Below, in pieces: positions 15,928 through 24,274 of a stretch of DNA of 64,000 nucleotides. Origin of the DNA: Palsa-870 sp035937155 (lineage in GTDB: Bacteria; Chloroflexota; Dormibacteria; Dormibacterales; Dormibacteraceae); contig DASYVJ010000043.1 in the NCBI GenBank assembly GCA_035937155.1, positions 68,408 to 132,407 of the forward strand, given 5' to 3'. A model generated the notes under the pieces. That model searched no databases and had not been told where the DNA came from. It saw nothing but the letters and a program-made list of their open reading frames with translations. Numbering within the stretch: the first letter of the stretch is position 1; every line of letters begins with the position of its first letter. The translations under genes and the position numbers were made by a program.

Positions 15928-17845
15928 GGCCGGCCTCCTGAGGGCCTTCCCAGCCCGAGCCCGCGAGCTCGGCGGCAAGGGCACCTTGTCGTGCCGCCGC
16001 AGAAGCGATCTCCTGGGCTGTGATGGCCACGGAGCGGCTGCCCTGGGCGATATGCTCGATGGCGAGCACGGCTTGCTCGGTGGACGCGCGCTGCTGCTGA
16101 TGCTCGTCGTTCATCTTGGCGCTGGCCTCGCCCATCGCTCGCATCGTGGCCAGCCCGCGCTCCATCTGTTGGACGCTCTTTTCCAGGGCCATGATGGTCT
16201 CGGCGCTCTGGGCCTGGGCGCCTTCGACGAGCTTGGCGATCTGCGCGGCCGCGGCTTTCGAGCGCTCGGCCAGGCGTCGTACCTCGTCTGCGACGACGGC
16301 AAATCCGCGGCCCGCATCGCCCGCGCGAGCCGCTTCGATGGCCGCATTGAGGGCTAGCAGGTTCGTCTGGTCGGCAATATCGTTGATGAGCTCGAGGATG
16401 CCCTCGACCTCGTTGACGCGACCGGCCAGAGCAAGCGTCCGATCGCCCGAAGCTCTGAGGTCGACTTGAGCCAGCTCGAGGCTCGAACGCGCTTCGGCGG
16501 ACTGAGCCGCGACCCGGCTCATAGTGTCAGCCATGGACACCGTGCTGCGCGACAGCTCCTCCATGCTGGCCGAAGTCGCCGTAACGGCTGTGGTCTGCTC
16601 AACAGTCGCCGACGCAAGCTGCTCGGCGGCGGTGGCGAGGTTGGTGGCGGATTCGGCGACCTCACCTTGGAGGCGCGCAAGCATCCCGCTGAGGCGGACC
16701 AGCATGCGGTTGAAAGCAGCCCCGAGAACATGCATCTCCCTGCCGCCATTGAGGCTGACCCGCACCGTGAGGTCCCCGGCTTCCGCGCGGGCCGCAACCC
16801 GCGACAGCGTCGTGATCGGGCGGATGGTCATTCGGGCGAGGAATACCGCGAAGAGCAAGATGAACACGGCCACGACGAGCATGATCCCGAGAGTGTTGCG
16901 GCCGGCATCGTAGGCGGGGGCCAGCGCCGTAGAGGTGTCGGTCGAGGCGATGACTACAAGGCCGAGGCTCCGTACTACGTCGTATCCGGCGAACACGTCG
17001 CGATTTCGATAGTCGCGGATCTGCGCCGAGCCTGAGCCGGACCGGACAGCCTGGTCGACAATGCCTACCTCTGACTTCAACGTCAGCGCACCCTTGGCAG
17101 CAACGTCGGCGTCGCTGACCAGCGGGAACCAATCCGTGCTGAGGACCACAAGGTGGTCGCCATTCACAAGATGCACCTCGCGGTTGGAGGCGCGTGATCC
17201 CAAGAGGTTGCTCAGCGCGGAGATGTTGAGGTCGCCGACAACCATGCCCTGCGACGCTCCATCAGGCCCGATGACGGGTGCGCTAATAATCCAGGCGAGG
17301 CCGTGTCTGCCTTGTCTGATCGGCTGCACGGCTGCGAAGTAGAGCGACGTGCCAAACCACGGCGCCGTTGCAGCGGCCTGCAGATCTGCGTCGCTCACTG
17401 TGGCGGCGAGCACACTGCCGCTGCTGTCCACCAGCGCAAGCGCATCGAACTCTGAATTGGCGGCATGCGCCATCCCGGCCGCGTCTGCAGCTCGACGGCC
17501 GATCGACGCGCGCGCCAGCTCAGCGATGTAGGCCTGGGGCCCCCGGATCCAATCGCCGACCCGTGCCGCTGCGCCAACGGCCGTTGATTCCGTCTGCAGG
17601 TTGGCCGCCCTGGTGCTCGACTGCACTCCTTCTATCAACATGAGGGCGCCCATGATCACCATCGCGGGCAGCGAGATCAGCAGCGAGCCGGCCAGCACCC
17701 GGGCGAAGAAAGTGTCGAAGTAATTTCGCCGCCGGCCGCCGGTACCGATGGCTCGCACTCGCGCCTGCTTGACGGCGTGAGGGATTACTGGACCACGTGC
17801 CGGTTGGTCGGGTTCGGCCTTCAGCTCGCGGCGTCTAAGCTCCAC
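15917..17845 (-). CDS. Membrane methyl-accepting chemotaxis protein with dCACHE domain
   Basis: From GTG 17845 the protein has 642 residues. A basic cytosolic tail of about 45 residues is followed by TM1 (VLAGSLLISLPAMVIMGALML). A dCACHE-like ligand domain comes next (contains DALALVDSSGSVLAAT and GLVVIASTDTSTALAPAY), then TM2 (LGIMLVVAVFILLFAVFLARM), HAMP (RPITTLSRVAARAEAGDLTVRV), and the hairpin DQTNLLALNAAIEAARAGDA. It is most similar to the MCP at 17835-19787, with the same architecture and many identical blocks, so the pair is a tandem duplication. The start GTGGAGCTTAG overlaps the upstream stop by 11 bases. The ligand is unknown. Confidence 0.92.
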   Translation of the reverse strand: MELRRRELKAEPDQPARGPVIPHAVKQARVRAIGTGGRRRNYFDTFFARVLAGSLLISLPAMVIMGALMLIEGVQSSTRAANLQTESTAVGAAARVGDWIRGPQAYIAELARASIGRRAADAAGMAHAANSEFDALALVDSSGSVLAATVSDADLQAAATAPWFGTSLYFAAVQPIRQGRHGLAWIISAPVIGPDGASQGMVVGDLNISALSNLLGSRASNREVHLVNGDHLVVLSTDWFPLVSDADVAAKGALTLKSEVGIVDQAVRSGSGSAQIRDYRNRDVFAGYDVVRSLGLVVIASTDTSTALAPAYDAGRNTLGIMLVVAVFILLFAVFLARMTIRPITTLSRVAARAEAGDLTVRVSLNGGREMHVLGAAFNRMLVRLSGMLARLQGEVAESATNLATAAEQLASATVEQTTAVTATSASMEELSRSTVSMADTMSRVAAQSAEARSSLELAQVDLRASGDRTLALAGRVNEVEGILELINDIADQTNLLALNAAIEAARAGDAGRGFAVVADEVRRLAERSKAAAAQIAKLVEGAQAQSAETIMALEKSVQQMERGLATMRAMGEASAKMNDEHQQQRASTEQAVLAIEHIAQGSRSVAITAQEIASAAARQGALAAELAGSGWEGPQEAGRGT

Positions 17846-19787
17846 GGTCGTCCTCGGCGGTTCCCCAGTCCGATCTCGAGAGCTCGGCGGCGAGGACACC
17901 CTGTCGTGCCGCAGCCGCTGCGATCTCCTGGGCTGTGACGGCCACCGAGCGGCTGCCTTCTGCGATGTGCTCGATGGCGAGCACGACCTGCTCTGTGGAC
18001 AAGCGTTGCTGCTTGCTGGCGAGCTGCACCTGACCGCTCACCTCGGTCATGGCCTGCATCATCTTCAGCCCGCGCTCCATCTGCTTGACACCTTTCTCCA
18101 GGGCCATGACCGTTTCCGTGCTCTGGGCCTGGGCGCCTTCGACGAGCTTGGCGATCTGCGCGGCGGCGGCCTTGGAGCGCTCGGCCAGGCGGCGCACCTC
18201 GTCTGCGACCACCGCAAAACCGCGACCCGCGTCGCCGGCGCGAGCGGCTTCGATGGCTGCGTTGAGCGCGAGCAGGTTGGTCTGGTCGGCGATGTCATTG
18301 ATGAGCTCGAGGATGCCTTCGATCTCGTTGACGCGACCCGCCAACGCTAGCGTGCGGTCGCCTGACGCCTTGAGGTCGGTTTGCGCCAACTCGAGGTTGG
18401 TCTGCGCCTCGCCGGCCTGAATGGCGACCCGGTCGACGGTGTCTGCGATCGAAGCGGAGGTGCGTGCGACCTCCTCCATGCTGGCCGAGGTCGCGGTCGC
18501 GGCAGTGGTCTGCTCCAACGTCGCCGAAGCCAGCCGCTCAGCGGCCGCAGAGAGATTGCCGGCGGACTCGGTGACCTCTCCTCTGAGGCGCGACATGACG
18601 CTGCCGAGGCGTTCGACCATGGCATTGAACGCGTCACCGAGTCGGCGGACCTCCGCTCCACCGCTCAGCTTTACGCGGGCGGAGAGATCTCCAGCCTCAA
18701 CGCTCGAGGCGGCGCGAGACAAGGCAGCGATCGGCCGCGTGGTCACGACGGCAAGGACGATCGCGAACCCGATCAGCAGGAGCAGGCTCAACCCCTGGAG
18801 CAGCGAGGTCTTGAGCTCCTGCAGGTACACCGGGCTCAACGCGGTCGACGCGTCGACCGTCGCAATGATCACCCAACCAAGGGCTGGTACGGGCTCGTAG
18901 CCGGCAATCACCTGGTGATTTCGGTAGTCGACGATCTGGCTGGCGCCGGGGCCGACGGTGGTCGCCTGGTCGAAGATGGCGCCTTCGCCGGTGAGCGTGA
19001 GCGAACCTTTCGTGAGTACGGCCTCGTCGCTGGGGAGGACGCCCCAGTCGGAGCTGAAGACGATCTTATGCGCCGCGTTGACCGCGTGCACCTCCTGGTC
19101 CGTGCCTCTCGTGTTGTCCAGGCCGTATGGGTTGAGCAGCCTCCCGAGGAGCGCCACGTTCAGGTCTCCCGCGATCACTCCCTGTGGCCGCTCGTCCGCA
19201 CCGAGTACCGGGGCTGTAATGAACCAATCGAGGCCCCCATTGGCAAGCTTGACCGGGCCCATCGTCTCGACGCTAAGGCTGTTGGCGAACGTGCCACCTG
19301 TGGGAGTTGCTGACAGCTGGACGCCGGTGCGCGATGTTGCGACCACCTTGCCGTTGAGGTCGAAGATCTGGATGGCCTCGAAGTTGGGATGGGAGGCGTT
19401 CGATGCCACCAGTCGGTCATTGAGACCCGGCGTGCCAAGCGAGCCGACGTTGTCCTGCGCCACGGTCCTGAGCTCGGCCTGACGTTCGGCGACCCAGTCG
19501 GTGATGCGAACCGCCGCGGCCTCGGCCGACGCCTCTGCGCGATGCTTGGTCATGTCGATGCTCGTCTGTGTGCTCCAGCTGGCCATCACGAACCCGAGCA
19601 CGATGGAGACCGGAATCGACACCACGAGCATCCCGGCCACGATGCGGACCGCGTAGCTGTCGAAGAGTCTCCGAAGCGTCCAACCCCGGGGCGTGCGAGT
19701 AGCCCCTGTGGGGGCTTCCAGCAGGCGAAGCGCTGGTGGGTTGGCGCTAGGTGTGCGGATTACTGGCGGACCTCTGCGCAGCTGCAT
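17835..19787 (-). CDS. Membrane methyl-accepting chemotaxis protein with dCACHE domain, first gene of the operon
   Basis: The protein has 650 residues with TM1 at about 46-68 (IVAGMLVVSIPVSIVLGFVM). The dCACHE domain includes FEAIQIFDLNGKVVATSRTG, the phrase GGLDWFITAPVLG, and ALGWVIIATVDASTALSPVY. TM2, HAMP (RPIAALSRAASSVEAGDLSARV) and the signalling hairpin (DQTNLLALNAAIEAARAGDA) follow. It opens a 12-kb operon of five MCP genes, cheW, cheA, cheR and the REC-ATPase gene. The ATG lies 6 bases after TAGTAC and 30 bases after the ATGGCGAC box, so transcription probably starts at or near the ATG. Confidence 0.93.
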   Translation of the reverse strand: MQLRRGPPVIRTPSANPPALRLLEAPTGATRTPRGWTLRRLFDSYAVRIVAGMLVVSIPVSIVLGFVMASWSTQTSIDMTKHRAEASAEAAAVRITDWVAERQAELRTVAQDNVGSLGTPGLNDRLVASNASHPNFEAIQIFDLNGKVVATSRTGVQLSATPTGGTFANSLSVETMGPVKLANGGLDWFITAPVLGADERPQGVIAGDLNVALLGRLLNPYGLDNTRGTDQEVHAVNAAHKIVFSSDWGVLPSDEAVLTKGSLTLTGEGAIFDQATTVGPGASQIVDYRNHQVIAGYEPVPALGWVIIATVDASTALSPVYLQELKTSLLQGLSLLLLIGFAIVLAVVTTRPIAALSRAASSVEAGDLSARVKLSGGAEVRRLGDAFNAMVERLGSVMSRLRGEVTESAGNLSAAAERLASATLEQTTAATATSASMEEVARTSASIADTVDRVAIQAGEAQTNLELAQTDLKASGDRTLALAGRVNEIEGILELINDIADQTNLLALNAAIEAARAGDAGRGFAVVADEVRRLAERSKAAAAQIAKLVEGAQAQSTETVMALEKGVKQMERGLKMMQAMTEVSGQVQLASKQQRLSTEQVVLAIEHIAEGSRSVAVTAQEIAAAAARQGVLAAELSRSDWGTAEDDRGA

Positions 19788-19793
19788 GCCTTC

Positions 19794-19867
19794 GTACTAC
19801 GCGGGAGGGCCCGGTTTGTCGCCATGGGTGGGCACGGCGGGGCACCCCTCTAAGAGGATGGCTTTAG
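19794..19867 (-). promoter_or_regulatory. Conserved 50-bp upstream module and promoter of the chemosensory operon
   Basis: The stretch 19818-19867 can be aligned without gaps to 20404-20453 with about 37 of 50 positions identical by hand. The shared blocks on the minus strand are CCAT, AGGGGTG, CGTGCCCAC and ATGGCGAC. A -10-like TAGTAC (19799-19794) lies 18 bases further and 6 bases before the start. It may be an activator site or a structured leader; CCAT and ATGG could close a stem. Confidence 0.5.
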
Positions 19868-19931
19868 GTCATTCGGTGACCCACCGCCCGTGGTGTTACC
19901 GGTCGATATGAGGTGGCGCGATCATTTCAGG

Positions 19932-20369
19932 CTAGGCTGCCGACAGGTCTCCGCACGAGGTGCTCGGGGCATAGTCCGGCTCGGTGAAGTCCGGGCCGGT
20001 GTGGACATTGACGTACCAGCCGGATGCGGGAACCAGGTATTTGGCCGGCACAATCGTCGTCGCCGTGGCGGCGCCCGACGCGTCTGCGACGACCTGCTGC
20101 AGGGCGTAGACAATGCCACCCGGGACGCCGCACGCACCGGCGTGCACGTGAGAGATGTGGCTCGACATGGGCACCATCCCGGTCAATTTGATGGTGAGCG
20201 TGAATGAATTTTGGGCTTCGACAATCTGGCCCTTGCCGGATGCGGTGCTGTCGTTCTGCGCCTTCATGGCGAAGTTGACGGTAGTTGCAGTCGAAGCCGT
20301 GCTGGTGGCACCTCCGCCGCAAGCGGCGACGAGCAGGACGCTGACCGCCACGACCAGAAGCTTCAGCAC
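19932..20369 (-). CDS. CHRD-like lipoprotein
   Basis: From GTG 20369 the 145-residue protein has a lipoprotein signal (LLVVAVSVLLVAAC, lipobox VAAC, lipidated Cys about residue 17) and a Ser/Thr/Ala linker. Its domain reads SGKGQIVEAQNSFTLTIKLT, HISHVHAGACGVPGG and GWYVNVHTGPDF, the pattern of CHRD domains with paired His motifs. CHRD proteins are surface or secreted; their function is poorly known. The upstream sequence shares a 50-bp module with the MCP operon, so the two may be co-regulated. The ORF ends 144 bases before the MCP start, on the same strand. Confidence 0.75.
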   Translation of the reverse strand: MLKLLVVAVSVLLVAACGGGATSTASTATTVNFAMKAQNDSTASGKGQIVEAQNSFTLTIKLTGMVPMSSHISHVHAGACGVPGGIVYALQQVVADASGAATATTIVPAKYLVPASGWYVNVHTGPDFTEPDYAPSTSCGDLSAA

Positions 20370-20375
20370 CCTCTC

Positions 20376-20453
20376 TTAGTACGTGACCCGGCAACGCCGT
20401 GTCGTCGCCATACGTGGGCACGGTGACTCACCCCTAAAACCGCATGGGTGTAG
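20376..20453 (-). promoter_or_regulatory. Second copy of the conserved upstream module, before the CHRD lipoprotein
   Basis: The copy at 20404-20453 matches that upstream of the MCP operon. ATGGCGAC ends 34 bases before the GTG, and a TACTAA hexamer (20381-20376) lies 6 bases before it. Here the inner hairpin would be GGTGA-G-TCACC, while the MCP copy has GGGG-TG-CCCC at the same place, which hints at conserved pairing. Confidence 0.5.
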
Positions 20454-20466
20454 GCTCGGCCCGAGC

Positions 20467-21171
20467 CTAAAGCTCGATCAGGCCCTTGCGCGCGGCGGCG
20501 ATCACGGCCTGCAGCTTGGAGTGCACTTGCAGCTTTTCGATCACGTGGCGGACGTGCCACTCGACCGTGTGGGGGGCGATGCCGAGTCGCCGGGACATTG
20601 CCGTCGTGTCCAGACCTTCCGCGAGCAGATGCAGGATGTCGAGCTCGCGCGGTGTGAAGTCGGCAAGCAGCTGGTCGCGCTCGCGTTTCTTCGTTACGAC
20701 GGCTCGTTGGCGTGCTATGGCGCGGGCGAAGAGCTCGACCGGTATCAGCACCTCGCCCTTCGAAGCCCGGCGCACCGCTTCGATGATCTGGTCCGCGGTC
20801 GCGTCCTTCGTGAGGTATGCGATGGCGCCGGCGTCGATGGCGTCCAGCAGCGCGGTCTCGGACTCATCGGCGCTGTGGAACACGATCGCTGCGTCCGCGT
20901 GGGTGCCCTTGATCGTGCGCGCTGCCGCCGGACCGGTCACGTCTGGGAGCCGGAAATCCATGAGCACCACATCAGGTCGATGCTGGGCGACAGCTGCCAC
21001 GGCATCCGCTCCCGAGCCGGAAACGCCTGATACCGCCATGTCGGGCTGTCCTTCCAGCACCCGCGCGATGGCGGAAGCCAGCAAAGGGTGGTCCTGCACG
21101 ATCAGGACCTGGACTCGGCGGGCTTCAGGTTCGACGTCGGTAGCTGGATCTGGGTTACGCACCGTTGTCAA
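20467..21171 (-). CDS. NarL/FixJ-type response regulator (intact paralogue)
   Basis: The 234-residue protein has a receiver (VLIVQDHPLLASAIARVL; Asp in VVLMDFRLPDVTG; Lys in YLTKDATADQ) and a LuxR-type HTH (LLADFTPRELDILHLLAEGL, HTVEWHVRHVIEKLQVHSKL). It is a close paralogue of the broken gene at 560-1232 and shares the unusual QDHP acidic motif and the GLIEL C-terminus. No kinase is adjacent, so it is an orphan that may be served by one of the window's kinases. Start is a GTG or ATG near 21171 in front of VRNPDPATDVEP; I keep the longest frame. It could act on the module found upstream of the chemosensory operon, but that is only a guess. Confidence 0.9.
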   Translation of the reverse strand: MTTVRNPDPATDVEPEARRVQVLIVQDHPLLASAIARVLEGQPDMAVSGVSGSGADAVAAVAQHRPDVVLMDFRLPDVTGPAAARTIKGTHADAAIVFHSADESETALLDAIDAGAIAYLTKDATADQIIEAVRRASKGEVLIPVELFARAIARQRAVVTKKRERDQLLADFTPRELDILHLLAEGLDTTAMSRRLGIAPHTVEWHVRHVIEKLQVHSKLQAVIAAARKGLIEL

Positions 21172-21462
21172 TTTCTACCCTGGAAGGCAACACCAAACCG
21201 GCCATTTCGGACTGTGACTGACACCACTCATTGCAACTGTAAAGCGAATGTTTAGTCAAAAGGCTTCCTTACCGCCGCGACGGGAGCATTAAGACCAACG
21301 CTAGCTTGCGCCGAAATGCATCGTTTTGATGCGGTCTTATGTAAGAAAAACGGTATTTCTGAAGGAATCTAAGGTCCTGCCGTATTCCGACTGGCTGCGG
21401 GCACTCCGCGACGTCGCAAGACTCAAACAGGCCTGACGCACCCGTATCCTTTCCTTCAAGGC
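21172..21462. other. Divergent intergenic region
   Basis: This 291-base stretch separates the response regulator from the STAS-like gene. It contains AT-richer parts (AAATTGACAACGG on the minus strand, and TTTTGATGCGGTCTTATG) that could be promoters, but I see no gene or clear palindrome. Confidence 0.4.
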
Positions 21463-21876
21463 ATGAACCCGGCTGGCGACGCCGTCTACTTCTTCCACAC
21501 GCCGGGCGTCGCTTCGGTCAGATGGGACCAGGAGGCTGAGCTTGTCCTGGTCGAGTGGGAGGGCTGGGCCAACTCCACGGAGTTCGCTGAGCTGCTCGAC
21601 GCCGAGGTCCGCGCGCTGCAACAACACCGGGGCTCACGCCTGCTGGCGGACTGCCGGCGGCAGAAGGTCATCAAACCCGAGGACCAGGCACTGGCTGACA
21701 AGGTCTGGCTGCCTCGAGCGCTGGCGGCGGGACTGAAGCGGTTCGCTGTCGTCCTGCCAACCAGCGTGCTGGCCGAGATGAACATCAGAGACGCCCTGAG
21801 CAGGATTCCAGACACCGCAATGCAAGTGGCGTACTTCTCGACGATCGAGGACGCCCAGGCCTGGCTGTTGGAGTAG
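21463..21876 (+). CDS. STAS/SpoIIAA-like domain protein
   Basis: The 137-residue protein resembles the STAS/SEC14-like fold that binds regulators or lipids. It has an N-terminal strand pair (VASVRWDQEAELVLVEWEGW), a helix (EFAELLDAEVRALQQH), then RLLADCRRQKVI, and a C-terminal strand-helix (MQVAYFSTIEDAQAWLLE). Similar proteins of this length occur widely as stand-alone genes beside signalling genes. There is no conserved phosphorylatable Ser of the SpoIIAA type that I can place with confidence. It may respond to a partner among the adjacent regulators. The ATG at 21463 follows AAGG at a suitable distance. Confidence 0.6.
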   Translation: MNPAGDAVYFFHTPGVASVRWDQEAELVLVEWEGWANSTEFAELLDAEVRALQQHRGSRLLADCRRQKVIKPEDQALADKVWLPRALAAGLKRFAVVLPTSVLAEMNIRDALSRIPDTAMQVAYFSTIEDAQAWLLE

Positions 21877-21886
21877 AGGGGAATTA

Positions 21887-21935
21887 CTTCCCCGCTCGCC
21901 GGGGATGTCGGCGCGAAGCGCCGGATGGGGGGCCA
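21887..21935. repeat. REP-like palindromic element
   Basis: TTCCCCGCTCGCCGGGGATG, then GGCGCGAAGCGCC (a perfect small hairpin), then GGATGGGGGG. It has the two-hairpin layout of the family. Its tail supplies the ATG assigned as start of the next gene, so that start is doubtful. Confidence 0.8.
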
Positions 21936-23184
21936 CCCTAACTTAAACCGTCCAGCCGATGATAAGGTTCGCGACTTATCATTCCTTATTACTTTGGCAG
22001 CGACCTGGCCGCCCGGCCCTTACCGCCCGGGCAACGGCATCGACCCGCCGTACCTTGGTGATCGCGAGGAACAGATCGAGGCCGTGCGCGCCTTCCTGCG
22101 CGATCCCCGCCATCCGCGGAACGTCCTCATCACGGGGCTGCGTGGGGTCGGGAAGACCGTGCTCCTCAACCACATGCAGGCCGAAGCGGAGGCTGCGGGG
22201 TGGATCGCGGTCGACAGGGAGTTCTCTGAGTCGGACTCAGAACCGCCCGCCTTCGCCAATGCGGTGCTCACCGACGTCAATCGCGCGCTGCGGCGCCTCA
22301 GCCTCTCCGCACGCCTGAAGGAGCGAGCGGGTCAGCTGCTGCAGACGGCGATCGACTCCGTCGGCGCGCTCGCCGTCAGCTATGGCGAGTTCAAGGTCAG
22401 CGTCGACACCAAGCGCCGAGGCTCCGGGCCTCCTCGCCGGCTAGACGACGACCTGCGCGAAGCCCTCATGCGCATATGCGAGCTCTGCCAGAAGAGCGAG
22501 CACAAGGGATTGGTGCTCCGGTACGACGAGTTTCATGTAGTGCGCGAGCGCTCGGGAGCTCCGACGCTCAGCGCCCTGCTGAGCGCCACGTCAGCCGTGC
22601 AGCAGCACAGCCTTCCACTGATGCTGATGCTTTGCGGCCTCCCGCCGGTGGTCGACAACCTGTCGCGTTCGAAGAGTTACTCAGAGCGCATGTTCCTGAC
22701 GCAGGAGCTGGGCAACCTCCGTCCACCGGAAGATCGCGCAGCGTTCGTCGACCCAGCCGTGAGGCTCGAGCGCAGATATTCCGACGACGTCGTCGACGCG
22801 GTCATGCAGGACACGGGTGGCTATCCGTTTTTCATCCAGGTTTATGGCGACGCACTCTGGACGGGATCCGCCGGCGAGACGATTGCGATGTCCGATTTCA
22901 AACGACTGCGGCCCCGCATCCTCGCCACGCTGGACGCGGGCTTTTTCAGGGCTCGCTACGTGCGGGCTTCGCCCAACGAGCGCAAGTTGATGCGCGACAT
23001 CGCCGCGGTTGGAGAGAGCGCGACCAGCGAGCAGCTCCAGCAGGCGTCCGGGCGAAGGAACAACGAGATCCAGCCGACCGTGAGCTCGCTGATCCAGAAA
23101 GGGTTGATCTACCGCCCGGAGCGGGCTCGCGTCGCCTTCACGGCACCGATGTTCGGCGCCTTCATCCGCCGCACCCCAGATTGA
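21925..23184 (+). CDS. AAA-type ATPase (ORC/STAND-like ATP-binding protein)
   Basis: The protein has up to 419 residues. Walker A is NVLITGLRGVGKTVLLNHMQ, Walker B is KGLVLRYDEFH, and a sensor-like MLMLCGLPPVVD follows. The C-terminal part (ERKLMRDIAAVGESATSEQL; SLIQKGLIYRPERARVAFTA) looks like a winged helix that ends in a PMFGAFIRR strand, as in the bacterial ORC/Cdc6-like ATPase family often found as a solitary gene. The start is uncertain: the ATG at 21925 is in a REP-like element and the first 20 residues look non-native, so a TTG near residue 24 may be the true start. Its role is unknown; such ATPases serve defence, partition or mobile-element functions. Confidence 0.8.
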   Translation: MGGHPNLNRPADDKVRDLSFLITLAATWPPGPYRPGNGIDPPYLGDREEQIEAVRAFLRDPRHPRNVLITGLRGVGKTVLLNHMQAEAEAAGWIAVDREFSESDSEPPAFANAVLTDVNRALRRLSLSARLKERAGQLLQTAIDSVGALAVSYGEFKVSVDTKRRGSGPPRRLDDDLREALMRICELCQKSEHKGLVLRYDEFHVVRERSGAPTLSALLSATSAVQQHSLPLMLMLCGLPPVVDNLSRSKSYSERMFLTQELGNLRPPEDRAAFVDPAVRLERRYSDDVVDAVMQDTGGYPFFIQVYGDALWTGSAGETIAMSDFKRLRPRILATLDAGFFRARYVRASPNERKLMRDIAAVGESATSEQLQQASGRRNNEIQPTVSSLIQKGLIYRPERARVAFTAPMFGAFIRRTPD

Positions 23185-23200
23185 TATTGGCTCGGCCTTA

Positions 23201-24238
23201 TCAACTCTTATTCATAACCGCGAATCGCACCTTGGCCGCTGCTCGGGCTAGCACCGCGAGCTTGCCAAATGCTTTCTCGCGTGGCAGGTACTTCATCCCG
23301 CAGTCGGGGGCAAGGATCAGCCGGTCGGCATCGACGAACTGGAGGGCGTGTCGAATCCTGCCGGCGACCGTCTCCTCGTCCTCGACGGGACTATCGTCGG
23401 CGAGGTCGATTACTCCGATGATCAACTGCTTGTTGCGGAGCGACCTCAACACCGAGAGGTCGACCTTCTGCTGAGCCGACTCGAGCGAGATCTGTTTGGC
23501 TGAAACGTCCGCCAGCTGCTCCAGGAACGGATACCCGTTCGGGCGTGAATGCACGACGTGCGCGTAGCCAAAGCATGTGTGCAGGGCCGTGGTGCCGGTG
23601 ATGCCTTCCAGCGCCCGGTTGATCGCCTTGATGGCAAAGCGCTCGGCCTTTTCCGACCGCGCCTGCAGGTACGGCTCATCGAGCTGCACCACGTCGGCTC
23701 CGGCCGCGAACAGGTCGCGCACCTCGGCGTTGACCGCTTCGGCGAGCGCCAGGGCGAACGCCTCCTCGTCGTGGTAGTAGTCGTCCTGCGCCTGCTGCGA
23801 CATGGTGAAAGGCCCGGGTAGGGTCGCCTTGATCGGCAGGTCGGTGTTGGCACGCAAGAACGTCACGTCCCGCACCTCGACTGGACGGATACGACGTATC
23901 GGACCGACTACCCGCGGCACCGGATTCGGGTGGCCGGTGCGGTCCAATGCCGTGCCGGGGTTGTCGAGGTCCATCCCCTCCAGGGCCGTGGCGAAGCGGT
24001 TCGAATAGCTCTCGCGCCGCACCTCACCGTCGGTGATGATGTCGATGCCCGCACGCTCCATGTCTCGGATCGCAACGATTGTGGCATCGTCCTGCGCCTG
24101 CTCCAGAAGGTGGGGGGCGACACGCCAGATCTCAAGCGCTCGCGTCCGCGGGGGGAGCCGGCTGCCGAGCATCGCGCGGTCGACGAGCCACTCGGGTTGC
24201 GGATAGCTGCCGACGACGGTTGTGGGCAGCATGTCCAT
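23201..24238 (-). CDS. MetE C-terminal-like cobalamin-independent methyltransferase
   Basis: From the ATG at 24238 the protein has 345 residues, about the size of stand-alone C-terminal MetE domains. Signatures are LPTTVVGSYPQPEWL, DIITDGEVRRESYSNRF, ADVVQLDEPYLQ, and the zinc ligands in LHTCFGYAH and LILAPDCGMKYLP. Such enzymes move a methyl group to a thiol. Some make methionine from homocysteine with methylcobalamin or another donor, and others have xenobiotic thiol or ether substrates. The N-terminal MetE folate domain is absent. The CoA ligase diverges 37 bases away, so they share a promoter region. Confidence 0.85.
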   Translation of the reverse strand: MDMLPTTVVGSYPQPEWLVDRAMLGSRLPPRTRALEIWRVAPHLLEQAQDDATIVAIRDMERAGIDIITDGEVRRESYSNRFATALEGMDLDNPGTALDRTGHPNPVPRVVGPIRRIRPVEVRDVTFLRANTDLPIKATLPGPFTMSQQAQDDYYHDEEAFALALAEAVNAEVRDLFAAGADVVQLDEPYLQARSEKAERFAIKAINRALEGITGTTALHTCFGYAHVVHSRPNGYPFLEQLADVSAKQISLESAQQKVDLSVLRSLRNKQLIIGVIDLADDSPVEDEETVAGRIRHALQFVDADRLILAPDCGMKYLPREKAFGKLAVLARAAAKVRFAVMNKS

Positions 24239-24274
24239 CACGACCATGAGGGTAACGCGCATCATGTCCTGCGC

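Noticed and set aside
19818..20453. Known riboswitch classes (c-di-GMP-I in particular) for the shared upstream module
   Set aside because: A few bases recall c-di-GMP-I (TTACCG near 19900) but the conserved core and helices of that class cannot be placed.
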